Positions 25,819-33,978 of a stretch of DNA of 64,000 bases are shown here, in pieces (position 1 is the first letter of the stretch; each line of letters begins with the position of its first letter). The position numbers and the translations under genes were made by a program. The DNA is taken from contig NZ_SNYW01000001.1 of NCBI RefSeq assembly GCF_004363235.1, forward strand, positions 124,001 through 188,000. The letters are read 5' to 3'. Source of the stretch: Dongia mobilis. Its GTDB lineage: Bacteria; Pseudomonadota; Alphaproteobacteria; Dongiales; Dongiaceae. Below the pieces are notes generated by a model, which did not search any database, was not told where the DNA came from, and saw only the letters and a program-made list of their open reading frames with translations.

Positions 25819-26618
25819 TGTTCCGGGCAATGACGATCCGCCGCTGGCTCAGCGCACATCTGGCGCTGGTCTATGTCTTTCTCTATGCGCCGATCCTGGT
25901 GCTGGTGGCGCTCTCCTTCAACAAGGCGGGTCTCCCCACCGTCTGGACCGGCTTCTCGGTCGAGTGGTACGGCAAGCTGCTCGCCAACCAGAAGATCCTC
26001 TCGGCGGTCGGCAATTCGCTCTTCATCGCTGCCGTGGCGACGGCGATCTCCGTCGTCATCGGCACGCTGCTGGCCATGGGGCTGGAGGAGCGGCGGCCGC
26101 GAGTCGCGACCGAGGCGCTGATCTCGGCGCCGATGATCATTCCCGACATCGTCATGGCGATCTCGCTGCTTTCCTTCTATTCGCTGATCAAGCTGACGCT
26201 GGGCGCGCATTCGGTGATCTTGAGCCACACCGCCTTCATGATTTCCTTCGTCTGCGTCGTGGTCAGGACGCGCTTCAAGCATTTCGACCGCTCGATCATC
26301 GAAGCCTCGATCGATCTCGGCGCTTCGGAAATCACCACCTTCCGTCGCGTCACCCTGCCGGTGATCGCGCCCGGTGTCATCGCTGCGGCCTTGCTCGGCT
26401 TCACGCTTTCCTTCGACGAGTTCATCATCGCCTATTTCACGGCGGGCCCATCCTCCTCCTCCATCACCTTTCCCATGCAGATCTATGCCATGATCCGGTT
26501 CGGCGTGACGCCCGACGTCAATGCGGTGGCGACCATCGTGCTACTCGTCTCATTCTTCCTCATCTTCTTGTCGCAGCGCCTGACGCGCGAGGAACCGGCG
26601 CAGGGGGCGAAGCCATGA
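25815..26618 (+). CDS. Polyamine-type ABC transporter permease PotC
   Basis: 267 residues, ATG overlapping the PotB-like stop. Six helices. Family marks include LVYVFLYAPILVLVALSFN near the N-terminus, the EAA loop IEASIDLGASEITTFRRVTLP and the SFDEFIIAYFTAG segment before helix 5. The stop overlaps the ATPase start by 4 nt, so PotB, PotC and PotA equivalents are translationally coupled. Confidence 0.9.
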   Translation: MMFRAMTIRRWLSAHLALVYVFLYAPILVLVALSFNKAGLPTVWTGFSVEWYGKLLANQKILSAVGNSLFIAAVATAISVVIGTLLAMGLEERRPRVATEALISAPMIIPDIVMAISLLSFYSLIKLTLGAHSVILSHTAFMISFVCVVVRTRFKHFDRSIIEASIDLGASEITTFRRVTLPVIAPGVIAAALLGFTLSFDEFIIAYFTAGPSSSSITFPMQIYAMIRFGVTPDVNAVATIVLLVSFFLIFLSQRLTREEPAQGAKP

Positions 26619-27676
26619 GTGCGCTTCTCGAGGTCGCAGGCGTTTCCAAGAGTTTCGGCCCGGTGAAGGCGGTCGACAATATCGACCTTACCATCGGCGC
26701 CAACGAGTTCTTCGCCCTGCTGGGGCCGTCCGGCTGTGGCAAGACCACATTGCTGCGCATGATCGCCGGCTTCGAGATGCCGGATCAGGGCCGCATCATC
26801 CTTGCCGGGCAGGACATCACCGGGGTGAAGGCCAACAAACGGCCGATCAATCTGATGTTCCAGTCCTATGCGCTCTTTCCCCATATGACGGTCGCCGGCA
26901 ATGTCGCCTATGGCCTCGAGATGGAAGGCATGCGCGGCGCCGAACTGGATCGGCGCGTCGCCGAAGCCCTCGATCTCGTCCAGTTGTCGCCGTTGGCCAA
27001 GCGCAAGCCGGCACAGTTGTCGGGCGGGCAGAAGCAGCGCGTGGCGCTGGCCCGCGCCCTGGTCAAGCGGCCGCAATTGCTGCTGCTCGACGAACCGCTG
27101 GGCGCGCTCGACAAGAAGCTGCGCGAGCAGATGCAGATCGAGTTGAAGCGCCTGCAGCAGGAAACCGGCATCGCCTTCCTGGTGGTCACCCACGACCAGG
27201 AAGAGGCCCTCACCATGGCCGACCGCATTGCGCTGCTGAAGGCGGGTCGTGTTGCCCAGCTCGACGCGCCGCGCGCCCTCTATGAGCGGCCGAGTTCGCG
27301 CTTCGTCGCCGATTTCATCGGCCAGATGAATTTCCTGGCGGGCGAGGTAACGGCGGCCGGGCTGGAAATTCCGGGCCTCGGCTGCTTCGGCGCCGTCAAT
27401 CTCGCCGATCACGCCATCGGTACGCGTGCCGAGCTTGCCATTCGGCCGGAGCGCGTCGAGCTCCTGGACGGCGCTGTGTCAGGTGCGATCGCCGCGCACG
27501 TCTCGGGACTTGCCTATCTCGGCCAGGATCTCATCCTGCACCTCAGCATTGCCGGCCGCGCGCAGCCGCTGGTGGCACGGGTGCCGGCCGCCAATCCGCT
27601 CAGCACACGGCTGCGCCAGGGGCTCGATCTGTGGTGCCGCTGGCCGGCCGAGCACAGCCTTGTCTTGTCGGAATAG
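26615..27676 (+). CDS. Polyamine-type ABC transporter ATPase PotA
   Basis: 353 residues. Nucleotide-binding domain about 5-240: Walker A GPSGCGKTT (intact glycines), Q-loop NLMFQSYALFPHMTV, signature LSGGQKQRVALARAL, Walker B LLLLDEPLGALDKK and H-loop VTHDQEEAL. A C-terminal TOBE-type regulatory domain (about 270-350, including RAELAIRPERVELL) matches PotA. It closes the importer and is followed after 23 nt, with a GGGAGAAAAA ribosome site, by a glycosyltransferase gene in the same direction. Confidence 0.92.
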   Translation: MSALLEVAGVSKSFGPVKAVDNIDLTIGANEFFALLGPSGCGKTTLLRMIAGFEMPDQGRIILAGQDITGVKANKRPINLMFQSYALFPHMTVAGNVAYGLEMEGMRGAELDRRVAEALDLVQLSPLAKRKPAQLSGGQKQRVALARALVKRPQLLLLDEPLGALDKKLREQMQIELKRLQQETGIAFLVVTHDQEEALTMADRIALLKAGRVAQLDAPRALYERPSSRFVADFIGQMNFLAGEVTAAGLEIPGLGCFGAVNLADHAIGTRAELAIRPERVELLDGAVSGAIAAHVSGLAYLGQDLILHLSIAGRAQPLVARVPAANPLSTRLRQGLDLWCRWPAEHSLVLSE

Positions 27677-27699
27677 CATTCGCGTAAGGGAGAAAAACC

Positions 27700-28992
27700 A
27701 TGGGAAAAACCATCGTCCTGTTTCCGGAGGCGGCCTTCGGCCCGGCGCTCAATTGCGTCGGCATCGCGCAGCGCCTCAAGGCCATGGGCCACAACCCGGT
27801 CTTCATCTGTGACAAGGGTTTCAAGGGCGTCTTCGAGAAATACGGCTTCGAGGAGAACCTGGTCGACATGTCAGGCGGCATGTCGGATGAGGAGATCGCC
27901 AAGTTCTGGGCCAACTTCATCGCCGAGAAGCAGCCGCATTTCCGCCTCTCGCCGATTGACCAGCTGCCGACCTATGTCATCCCGGTGTGGGAGGCGATCG
28001 TCGATTCCGCGATCATTGCGGAAGAGGGGCTGAAGGCGCATCTCGACCGCATCAAGCCGGATCTGGTGGCAGTCGACAACGTGATCCTGTTCCCGGCCAT
28101 CAAGAAGGCCGGCTGTCCCTGGGTGCGCATCATCTCCTGTTCCGAGAACGAGATTCCGGACCCCGACATCCCGCCGCATCTCTCCGGCTGCCACGAGAAT
28201 GACAAGGAGGGCTTCAAGAAGTTCGACGACCGGTTCCTGGAACTGGTCAAGCCGACGCATGACCGCTTTACCGAATTCATGGTGCGCCAAGGCGAGAAGC
28301 CCTATCCGCTGGGCCAGTTCTTCGAGGCAAGCCCCACCATGAATTTGCTGCTCTATCCGAAGCCGCTCGCCTTCAAGCGCCGGCATCCGCTGGATCCGAA
28401 ACAATTCCAGTATCTCGAGGGCTGTGTCCGCGACGAGGGCACCTATACCGTGCCGGAATTCAAGGTCCACAACGACAAGCCGCTGATCTATGTCTCCTAC
28501 GGTTCGCTGGGTGCCGCGGATATCGATCTCTACAAGAACCTGATCAAGGCCTTCGCCAAGCTGCCCTATCGCTTCCTCATGAATGTCGGCGATTACATCG
28601 GCGAATATTCCGACGTTCCCGGCAACGTTCATCTGGAAAGCTGGTATCCGCAGCCGGCGGTCATTCCGCATGTGGATCTCTTCATCCATCACGGCGGCAA
28701 CAACAGCTTCAACGAGGCGCTCTATTTCGGCAAGCCGGCGATCATCATGCCGTTCTGCTGGGACGGCCTCGACAATGCCGCGCGTATCCATGACACCGGC
28801 TATGGCGAGCAGTTGCCGCGCTATACCTGGACAGAAGGCGAGCTTGCCGCCACCATCGACCGCCTGCTCAACGACCGGGCGATGAAGCAGCGCCTCAACG
28901 AGGTGGCCAAGCACATGCAGGCCGCCAAGGGCACCGAGAAGGCCGCCAATATCCTGGCCGAGATCGCGACCACGGGGGGCTTCAAGCCGTGA
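27700..28992 (+). CDS. GT1-like UDP-sugar glycosyltransferase in an amine catabolic operon
   Basis: 430 residues, no signal peptide or membrane segment. The N-terminal acceptor domain starts TIVLFPEAAFGPALN. The C-terminal donor domain has YVSYGSLGAADIDLY and a PSPG-like box: WYPQPAVIPHVDLFIHHGG, then SFNEALYFGKPAIIMPF and WDGLDNAARI, including the HxGxxSxxEAL core. This is the fold of small-molecule glycosyltransferases (plant UGT, MGT type). It is unusual directly behind a polyamine importer and in front of aldehyde dehydrogenase and amine oxidase genes. One possibility is that it caps the imported amine with a sugar, but that is inference only. It overlaps the first cupin gene by 4 nt. Confidence 0.8.
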   Translation: MGKTIVLFPEAAFGPALNCVGIAQRLKAMGHNPVFICDKGFKGVFEKYGFEENLVDMSGGMSDEEIAKFWANFIAEKQPHFRLSPIDQLPTYVIPVWEAIVDSAIIAEEGLKAHLDRIKPDLVAVDNVILFPAIKKAGCPWVRIISCSENEIPDPDIPPHLSGCHENDKEGFKKFDDRFLELVKPTHDRFTEFMVRQGEKPYPLGQFFEASPTMNLLLYPKPLAFKRRHPLDPKQFQYLEGCVRDEGTYTVPEFKVHNDKPLIYVSYGSLGAADIDLYKNLIKAFAKLPYRFLMNVGDYIGEYSDVPGNVHLESWYPQPAVIPHVDLFIHHGGNNSFNEALYFGKPAIIMPFCWDGLDNAARIHDTGYGEQLPRYTWTEGELAATIDRLLNDRAMKQRLNEVAKHMQAAKGTEKAANILAEIATTGGFKP

Positions 28993-29372
28993 GCAACAAG
29001 GCCAAGCTCGATTCCTCGGCGCCGCATATCTACGACGCCACGGGCTATGACGATCTCGTCGATTGGGGCGAGCAGCCGGATTGCATGGAGGGGCGGTCGC
29101 ATTCTTCCGGCCGCCTGCTCTTCAAGCGACCGGACCCGTCCGTCGGCGGCAATTCGCCGGAGACGGGGCTCTGGGTGGTGACACCGGGGAAATGGCCGCT
29201 CGCCATTCCGCGCGACGAGTTCTGCCACTTCATCGCCGGCCGCGCCACCTATGTGAAGGACGATGGCGAGGTGATCGAGGTAACGCCCGGCACCTGCGTC
29301 CACTTTCCCGCCGGTTGGGCCGGCATCTGCACGGTCCACGAGACCCTGCGCAATGTCTACATGCTGCGATAG
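28989..29372 (+). CDS. Cupin-domain protein 1 (DUF861/EutQ-like)
   Basis: 127 residues with GTG start (GTGAGC) overlapping the glycosyltransferase stop. It is a single small cupin barrel: TGLWVVTPGKWPL, then RDEFCHFIAGRATYV, GEVIEVTPGTCVHFP and a C-terminal VHETLRNVYMLR. The best family match is the cupin_3/DUF861 group that includes ureidoglycine aminohydrolase-like and EutQ-like proteins. It shares the RDEFCHF..GR.TY and VHET.R.VYM.R patterns with the next gene, so the two arose by duplication and may form a heteromer. Role unknown. Confidence 0.75.
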   Translation: MSNKAKLDSSAPHIYDATGYDDLVDWGEQPDCMEGRSHSSGRLLFKRPDPSVGGNSPETGLWVVTPGKWPLAIPRDEFCHFIAGRATYVKDDGEVIEVTPGTCVHFPAGWAGICTVHETLRNVYMLR

Positions 29373-29387
29373 GAGTAGCGAAACATC

Positions 29388-29732
29388 ATGACCACACCTG
29401 TCCTCTACAACCCGAAATCGGTCGCCGAGCTCAAGGATTGGGGGCCGATTCCGACCATGATCGAAGGCCAGTCGATGACCTCGGGGGTGCTGCTGCACAA
29501 GGGGCCCAATGGCGAGAACGAGACCGGCATCTGGGTCTGCACGCCGGGTTTCTGGAACTGCCACGTGACCCGCGACGAGTTCTGCCATTTCATGCTGGGA
29601 CGCTGCACCTACACCCATGAAAGCGGTGAGGTGATCGAGATCTATCCCGACACCATCGCCTTCTTCCCCAAGGACTGGAAGGGTACCTGCCGCGTGCACG
29701 AGACCGTGCGCAAGGTTTACATGATTCGGTGA
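29388..29732 (+). CDS. Cupin-domain protein 2 (DUF861/EutQ-like)
   Basis: 114 residues, 15 nt after its paralogue, ribosome site AGGAGTAGCG. Same barrel: TGIWVCTPGFWNC, TRDEFCHFMLGRCTY, GEVIEIYPDTIAFFP, VHETVRKVYMIR. The Glu and His of DEFCHF and the late His of VHET are the plausible metal or catalytic residues in both copies. The N-terminal 30 residues differ most, suggesting distinct partners or substrates. Function unknown; it is part of the amine operon. Confidence 0.75.
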   Translation: MTTPVLYNPKSVAELKDWGPIPTMIEGQSMTSGVLLHKGPNGENETGIWVCTPGFWNCHVTRDEFCHFMLGRCTYTHESGEVIEIYPDTIAFFPKDWKGTCRVHETVRKVYMIR

Positions 29733-29756
29733 TTGTCACCCTCGTTCTACCAATTG

Positions 29757-29835
29757 CGTCATGCCCGGATTTGATCCGGGCATCCACTCTATCAACTGCA
29801 CCAGTGGATCCCCGGGTCTTCGCCCGGGGATGACG
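29757..29835. repeat. Dispersed palindromic repeat, copy A
   Basis: Two nested hairpins: CGTCATGCCCGG..CCGGGCATCCA, then CTGGATC-type TGGATCCCCGGG..CCCGGGGATGACG, about 79 bp. A second copy with the same order of parts lies at 42831-42906. It sits between cupin 2 and the aldehyde dehydrogenase gene inside an otherwise tight operon. Elements of this kind are frequent between genes in alphaproteobacteria (general knowledge) and may act as mRNA hairpins. Confidence 0.8.
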
Positions 29836-29857
29836 GCGTCAAACAGCGAGTCTCGTT

Positions 29858-31369
29858 ATGCCCGCCTTCGACCCCAATCTCGGCCAGATCTTCGTCGGCA
29901 ACGATTACATCATGCCGGCAGGCGCAACCCTGGCCGAGGTGAAGAATCCGGCCGATCTTTCCGTGGTCGGACGGGTCGCGCAATGCGCACCCTCGGTCCT
30001 CGACGGCGTGCTGGAGAAGGCGCTGCTGGCGCAGAAGGATTGGGCCGCCCTCGACGGCAAGTCTCGGGCGACGGCGCTGCATCGTCTCGCCGATGCGATG
30101 GAGCGCGCGGTCACCGGCGCGGCGGCCGAGCTGATGACGCGGGAGATGGGCAAGCCCTTCACCGAATCGACCGGCGAACTCATGAACGTGGCGCCGATCT
30201 TCCGCTATTTTGCGGAACTGGCGCGGGAGGATGGCGGCTTCGTCGCGGCGCCCACCTCGCCGGGCTCGCTGCAATATGCGCGCTGGTACCCCTATGGCGT
30301 CACCGGGCATATCGTGCCCTACAACTTTCCGATCATCCTGATGGCCTTCACGGTGGCGGCGTCGCTCGCCGCCGGAAATGCCGTCGTCATCAAGCCGGCG
30401 CCGGCGACGTCGCTCTCGACCCTTGCCTTCATGGAACATTTCAAGGCGCTGCCGGCGGGCCTCGTCGCTTGTGTGACCGGCGGCATCGATACCGCGCAAG
30501 CCCTCATCAATGACGGGCGCATCGGCGCCATCGCCTTCACCGGCTCGGTCGAAGCGGGGCGCGACGTGGCTGCCGCCTGTGCGCGGCATCTGAAACCCTG
30601 TGTCATCGAGGCGGGCGGATCCGACCCCATGATCGTGATGGATTCGGCTGATCCGGAAGTGGCGGCGGCGGCGGCCGTCACCGGCGCCTTCCATCTTTCC
30701 GGCCAGATCTGCACCTCGACCGAGCGCATTTTCGTCCATGAGAAGGTGCATGACGCCTTCGTCGATTCCATGGTGGCAAGGACCAGGCGGCTGCGCATCG
30801 GCAACGGCCTCAAGAATGTCGAGATCGGGCCGCTGGTCTCGGAAGCGGCACGCGCCAAGGTGATGCGCCTCGTGGATGCGGCGGTGGCGCAAGGCGCCAG
30901 GATCGCCTGCGGCGGCCGCGTGCCGCCCGACCACAATACCGGCTGGTTCTACGAGCCCACGATCCTCACCGGTGTGACGCCGGAGATGGACCTGATGCGT
31001 GCCGAGATGTTCGGCCCGGTGGCGCCCATCATCCGCATCCGGAACTTCGAGGAAGCCGTCACTCTCGCCAACAGCTCGAAATTCGGCCTGGGGGCTGCCA
31101 TATTCACCTCGAAGCTTGACGAGGCGATGGCGGCCGTGGACCGGCTTGAAGCCGGCATGGTATGGGTCAACAATGTACTGGGCGACAATGACGCACTGCC
31201 CTTCGGCGGCTGGAAGCTCTCCGGCCTGGGCCGCGCGCTCAGCCGCCTCGGCCTCAACGCCTTCCGCCAGTCGAAGATGGTGATGCTGGACCCGAAGGCC
31301 GAATTGCAGTCCTGGTGGTACCCCTATTCCGATTCCTTCTATCGCGAGCGCGGCGGCCGCTGGGAGTAA
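29858..31369 (+). CDS. Aldehyde dehydrogenase family protein
   Basis: 503 residues with the ALDH core complete. The cofactor stretch is VPYNFPIILMAF, the Lys site VVIKPAPATSLS, and the Gly turn IAFTGSVEAG. The catalytic Glu lies in VIEAGGSDPMIV and the catalytic Cys in FHLSGQICTSTERI. The C-terminus is longer by about 20 residues (QSWWYPYSDSFYRERG). EAGGSDP in place of the usual ELGGKSP groups it with succinate-semialdehyde/aminoaldehyde-type enzymes. In context it would oxidise the aldehyde released by the neighbouring amine oxidases. Confidence 0.9.
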   Translation: MPAFDPNLGQIFVGNDYIMPAGATLAEVKNPADLSVVGRVAQCAPSVLDGVLEKALLAQKDWAALDGKSRATALHRLADAMERAVTGAAAELMTREMGKPFTESTGELMNVAPIFRYFAELAREDGGFVAAPTSPGSLQYARWYPYGVTGHIVPYNFPIILMAFTVAASLAAGNAVVIKPAPATSLSTLAFMEHFKALPAGLVACVTGGIDTAQALINDGRIGAIAFTGSVEAGRDVAAACARHLKPCVIEAGGSDPMIVMDSADPEVAAAAAVTGAFHLSGQICTSTERIFVHEKVHDAFVDSMVARTRRLRIGNGLKNVEIGPLVSEAARAKVMRLVDAAVAQGARIACGGRVPPDHNTGWFYEPTILTGVTPEMDLMRAEMFGPVAPIIRIRNFEEAVTLANSSKFGLGAAIFTSKLDEAMAAVDRLEAGMVWVNNVLGDNDALPFGGWKLSGLGRALSRLGLNAFRQSKMVMLDPKAELQSWWYPYSDSFYRERGGRWE

Positions 31370-31382
31370 CGAGGTTTCGACC

Positions 31383-32720
31383 ATGCAGCATCTTTATCAT
31401 GCGACCGCCCTTGATCCCGCGATCCCGGTGCCGAGCTGGTGGCGCGATACCAAGACGGATGTCCCCGCCTATCCGACGCTGGAAGGAGAGATCGACACCG
31501 AAATCGCCATCATCGGCGGCGGCTATACCGGCCTATCCGCCGCCTATCACCTGGCGCGCGACCACGATATCCAGGCGGTGGTGCTGGAACGCGCCTATCC
31601 CGGCTGGGGTGGATCGGGGCGCAATGGCGGCTTCTGCTGCATGGGCTCGTCGAAGATGCCCTGGAACAAGATGGCGGCGAAGTTCGGCCTCGAGGAGGCG
31701 CGTAGCTTCTGGCGCAGCCAGCGCGAATCGGTCGGCCTCGTCGCCGAGATCATCGACCGCGAAGGCATCGATGTCGACAAGACCGGCCATGGCGAGGTTT
31801 CGCTCGCCCACAAGCCGAACCTGGTGGACGCCCTGCGCGAAGAAGCCGACTACATGGCCAGGACCTTCGGTGCCACCGAGAAATTCATGAGCAAGGAAGA
31901 CCTAGTCGCCCAGGGCCTCAATTCGCCGGGGCTCTATGCCGGTGTCGCCAATCCGGTCGGTTTCGGCCTCAACCCCTGGAAATACGTGACCGGGCTTGCC
32001 GCCGCGACCGCAAGGGCGGGTGCGCGCATCTTCGGCAATGCCGAGGTGATCCACTGGTCGCGCGAGGGCGGCAAGCATGTCCTCACCACCCAGCGCGGCC
32101 GGGTGCGCGCCGACAAGGTCCTGATCGCCACCGCCGGCTATACGCCGGAGGATTTGCACAATGATTATGGCGGACGCGTCCTGCCGGCCCTCTCCTCGAT
32201 CGTTGTGACGCGGCCGATTACGGAGGCCGAGCAGAAGGCGCAGGGCTGGACCAACACCACGCCGGTCTATGACATCCGCTATCTGCTGCATTACTTCCGC
32301 CTGCTGCCGGACGGGCGCATGATGTTCGGCGGCCGCGGCGGGCTTTCCGCCGAACCCGGGAAGTTGCGCGCCCAGCAGGATCGGATCGAAGCGGATTTCC
32401 GCGCCTATTACCCGGAATGGCGCCATGTCGAGGTGACGCATCGCTGGTCGGGCCTGCTCTGCCTCGCCCAGGATTTGGTGCCGCATGTAGGCAGCTGGGA
32501 CGACCAGCCTGGTGTCTATTTTGCCATGTGCTATCACGGCAACGGCGTCGCCATGGGGACCTGGTCGGGCCGCGCGGCGGCGCGGGCCATGGTGGGGGGC
32601 GTCGACGAGAGGCCTAATTTCATCCGCCGCCCGCCGCCGCGTTTCCCGCTCGCCTTCCTGCGCCCGCTCTATCTGCGCGGCGCCTATGTCGCCTATGGCA
32701 TCAGGGACAGCCTGAGCTAG
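31383..32720 (+). CDS. FAD-dependent oxidoreductase, DAO family (PuuB/OrdL-like)
   Basis: 445 residues. The N-terminal SWWRDTKTDVPAYPTLEG is followed by FAD motif IAIIGGGYTGLSAAYHLA (41-58) and WGGSGRNGGFCC, the hallmark of the gamma-glutamylputrescine oxidase/OrdL group. The C-terminal segment CYHGNGVAMGTWSGRAAA closes the fold. It is placed 13 nt after the aldehyde dehydrogenase. In the E. coli Puu pathway a PuuB-type oxidase acts on a glutamyl-capped amine; here no PuuA or PuuD is encoded, so its true substrate is open. Confidence 0.88.
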   Translation: MQHLYHATALDPAIPVPSWWRDTKTDVPAYPTLEGEIDTEIAIIGGGYTGLSAAYHLARDHDIQAVVLERAYPGWGGSGRNGGFCCMGSSKMPWNKMAAKFGLEEARSFWRSQRESVGLVAEIIDREGIDVDKTGHGEVSLAHKPNLVDALREEADYMARTFGATEKFMSKEDLVAQGLNSPGLYAGVANPVGFGLNPWKYVTGLAAATARAGARIFGNAEVIHWSREGGKHVLTTQRGRVRADKVLIATAGYTPEDLHNDYGGRVLPALSSIVVTRPITEAEQKAQGWTNTTPVYDIRYLLHYFRLLPDGRMMFGGRGGLSAEPGKLRAQQDRIEADFRAYYPEWRHVEVTHRWSGLLCLAQDLVPHVGSWDDQPGVYFAMCYHGNGVAMGTWSGRAAARAMVGGVDERPNFIRRPPPRFPLAFLRPLYLRGAYVAYGIRDSLS

Positions 32721-32838
32721 AACGCGACGCGCGTCACCTGTCCGGAGCGAACCAGGCGGCCCGCTAGCGCGACCAAGGCATGCGAGTTTCGGCGCAGGGA
32801 CTGGCGCGCCATCGCATCACACCTGCAACGAGGGGATC

Positions 32839-33780
32839 ATGCGCTCAATTCCGCTTTCCATCCTGGCTGCACTGCCGACCGTCTTGCCGGCTCTTCTCGC
32901 CCAGCCAGCTACAGCCGAGGATCTGGTGCTGGAACAGGCGCCGTCGGAGATCCGCATCGAGGCGATGCCGGACGGCCAGATGCGAATCGTCAACACCACG
33001 CGCCGGTTCGAGACCAACCTGCTTGCCACCCTGGCCGACCGCCAAGCGGTCCAGCACCAGCTGCTGGCAATCGAACACCGGGCCGAGCTGGTCGAAGGCA
33101 CCGAGATCGAGCGCCAGTTCGGCGCAGGCGGGGTCAAGGTGACGGCCTATCCGCTCTCGGCCGCGGGCAAGGGCGGGGCCAGCTTTACCATCGAATCGCC
33201 GGGCGATGCGGTCAGGGTCGATGGCCCCTATCTGACGATCAGCCATTACGGCTGTTGTGCCGAGGGCGGTACCGATTCCATCTTCAGCCTGGAAACCGGC
33301 CGATATCTATTCAATGCCAACGGACCGGGCCAAGCGGGCGACTGGGTAACCATAGGTGCGCGCGGCGGGCTCGAGAACGAGCGTATCCTCGCCTATCACC
33401 TGGTGCCGACGCCGTTGGACAGCCTTCTTTTCGGCGATGTCGAGAACGGTGCCGCGATCATTTCCTATGCGCGGCGCGACAGGCCGTTGCAGCGCGTGGC
33501 GCTGGTGGCGCCGCAAGCGGTGTTCGATGCCGGCCGCGAATTGGACTGGCTGCCCAAGGCAGCACTGACGGGACCCGGACAGGGCGAGGCGAGCGACCGT
33601 CTTTTCATCGAACGCAGCGGCAGCGGAGCCGAAATTTTCGACGGCATCACCTACCGCCTCAGCCTAGATGACGCGACGATGATCGAGATCCCCGTGAATG
33701 CCGACCGGCTGGATATCGCCGGGGCGAAACTGCCGGCCGGCTATCGCCTGGTCGAGACGCCGCTGGAACAGCCACAATAG
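32839..33780 (+). CDS. Secreted protein of unknown function
   Basis: 313 residues with a Sec signal peptide (MRSIPLSILAALPTVLPALL, cleavage after ATA near residue 26) and a good GAGGGG ribosome site 4-9 nt before ATG. The mature part is mostly predicted beta strands, with a single Cys pair in HYGCCAEGG near residue 138. No recognisable domain, no membrane anchor. It stands alone between the amine locus and a gene-poor gap, in the same direction as the amine operon but 118 nt after it. Confidence 0.7.
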   Translation: MRSIPLSILAALPTVLPALLAQPATAEDLVLEQAPSEIRIEAMPDGQMRIVNTTRRFETNLLATLADRQAVQHQLLAIEHRAELVEGTEIERQFGAGGVKVTAYPLSAAGKGGASFTIESPGDAVRVDGPYLTISHYGCCAEGGTDSIFSLETGRYLFNANGPGQAGDWVTIGARGGLENERILAYHLVPTPLDSLLFGDVENGAAIISYARRDRPLQRVALVAPQAVFDAGRELDWLPKAALTGPGQGEASDRLFIERSGSGAEIFDGITYRLSLDDATMIEIPVNADRLDIAGAKLPAGYRLVETPLEQPQ

Positions 33781-33822
33781 AAGTCCGGGAGGGAATCCGC
33801 CTGCGGGCCGCGGCGGCGGCAA

Positions 33823-33978
33823 TCAGCAATCGTTGGCGGGTTGCGGACGCAGGTGATTGGGTACGCGCAGGGCGCGGAGGCCGCAACGAATCTGGGCCAG
33901 CGGCCGCCCGAACCAGCCGCGAATTCCGATCACGACCGGCCAGGCGAAGATGTCGTTGCGTTTGGCGGTGACGTTCAT
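33823..33978 (-). CDS. Possible small protein, 51 residues
   Basis: An open frame starting MNVTAKRNDIFAWP and ending PQPANDC, with a GGGTGA about 4 nt before the ATG. It is weakly hydrophobic (FAWPVVIGIRGWFG), so a small membrane-associated protein is possible. It lies in the only long gap of the window and has no overlapping gene on the other strand that I trust. Low confidence: it may be chance. Confidence 0.3.
   Translation of the reverse strand: MNVTAKRNDIFAWPVVIGIRGWFGRPLAQIRCGLRALRVPNHLRPQPANDC

Noticed and set aside
29757-29835. Palindromic block as a CRISPR array or attachment site
   Set aside because: Only one unit with two nested hairpins, no regular spacers, no cas genes and no integrase. 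A second dispersed copy at 42831 marks it as an intergenic repeat element.
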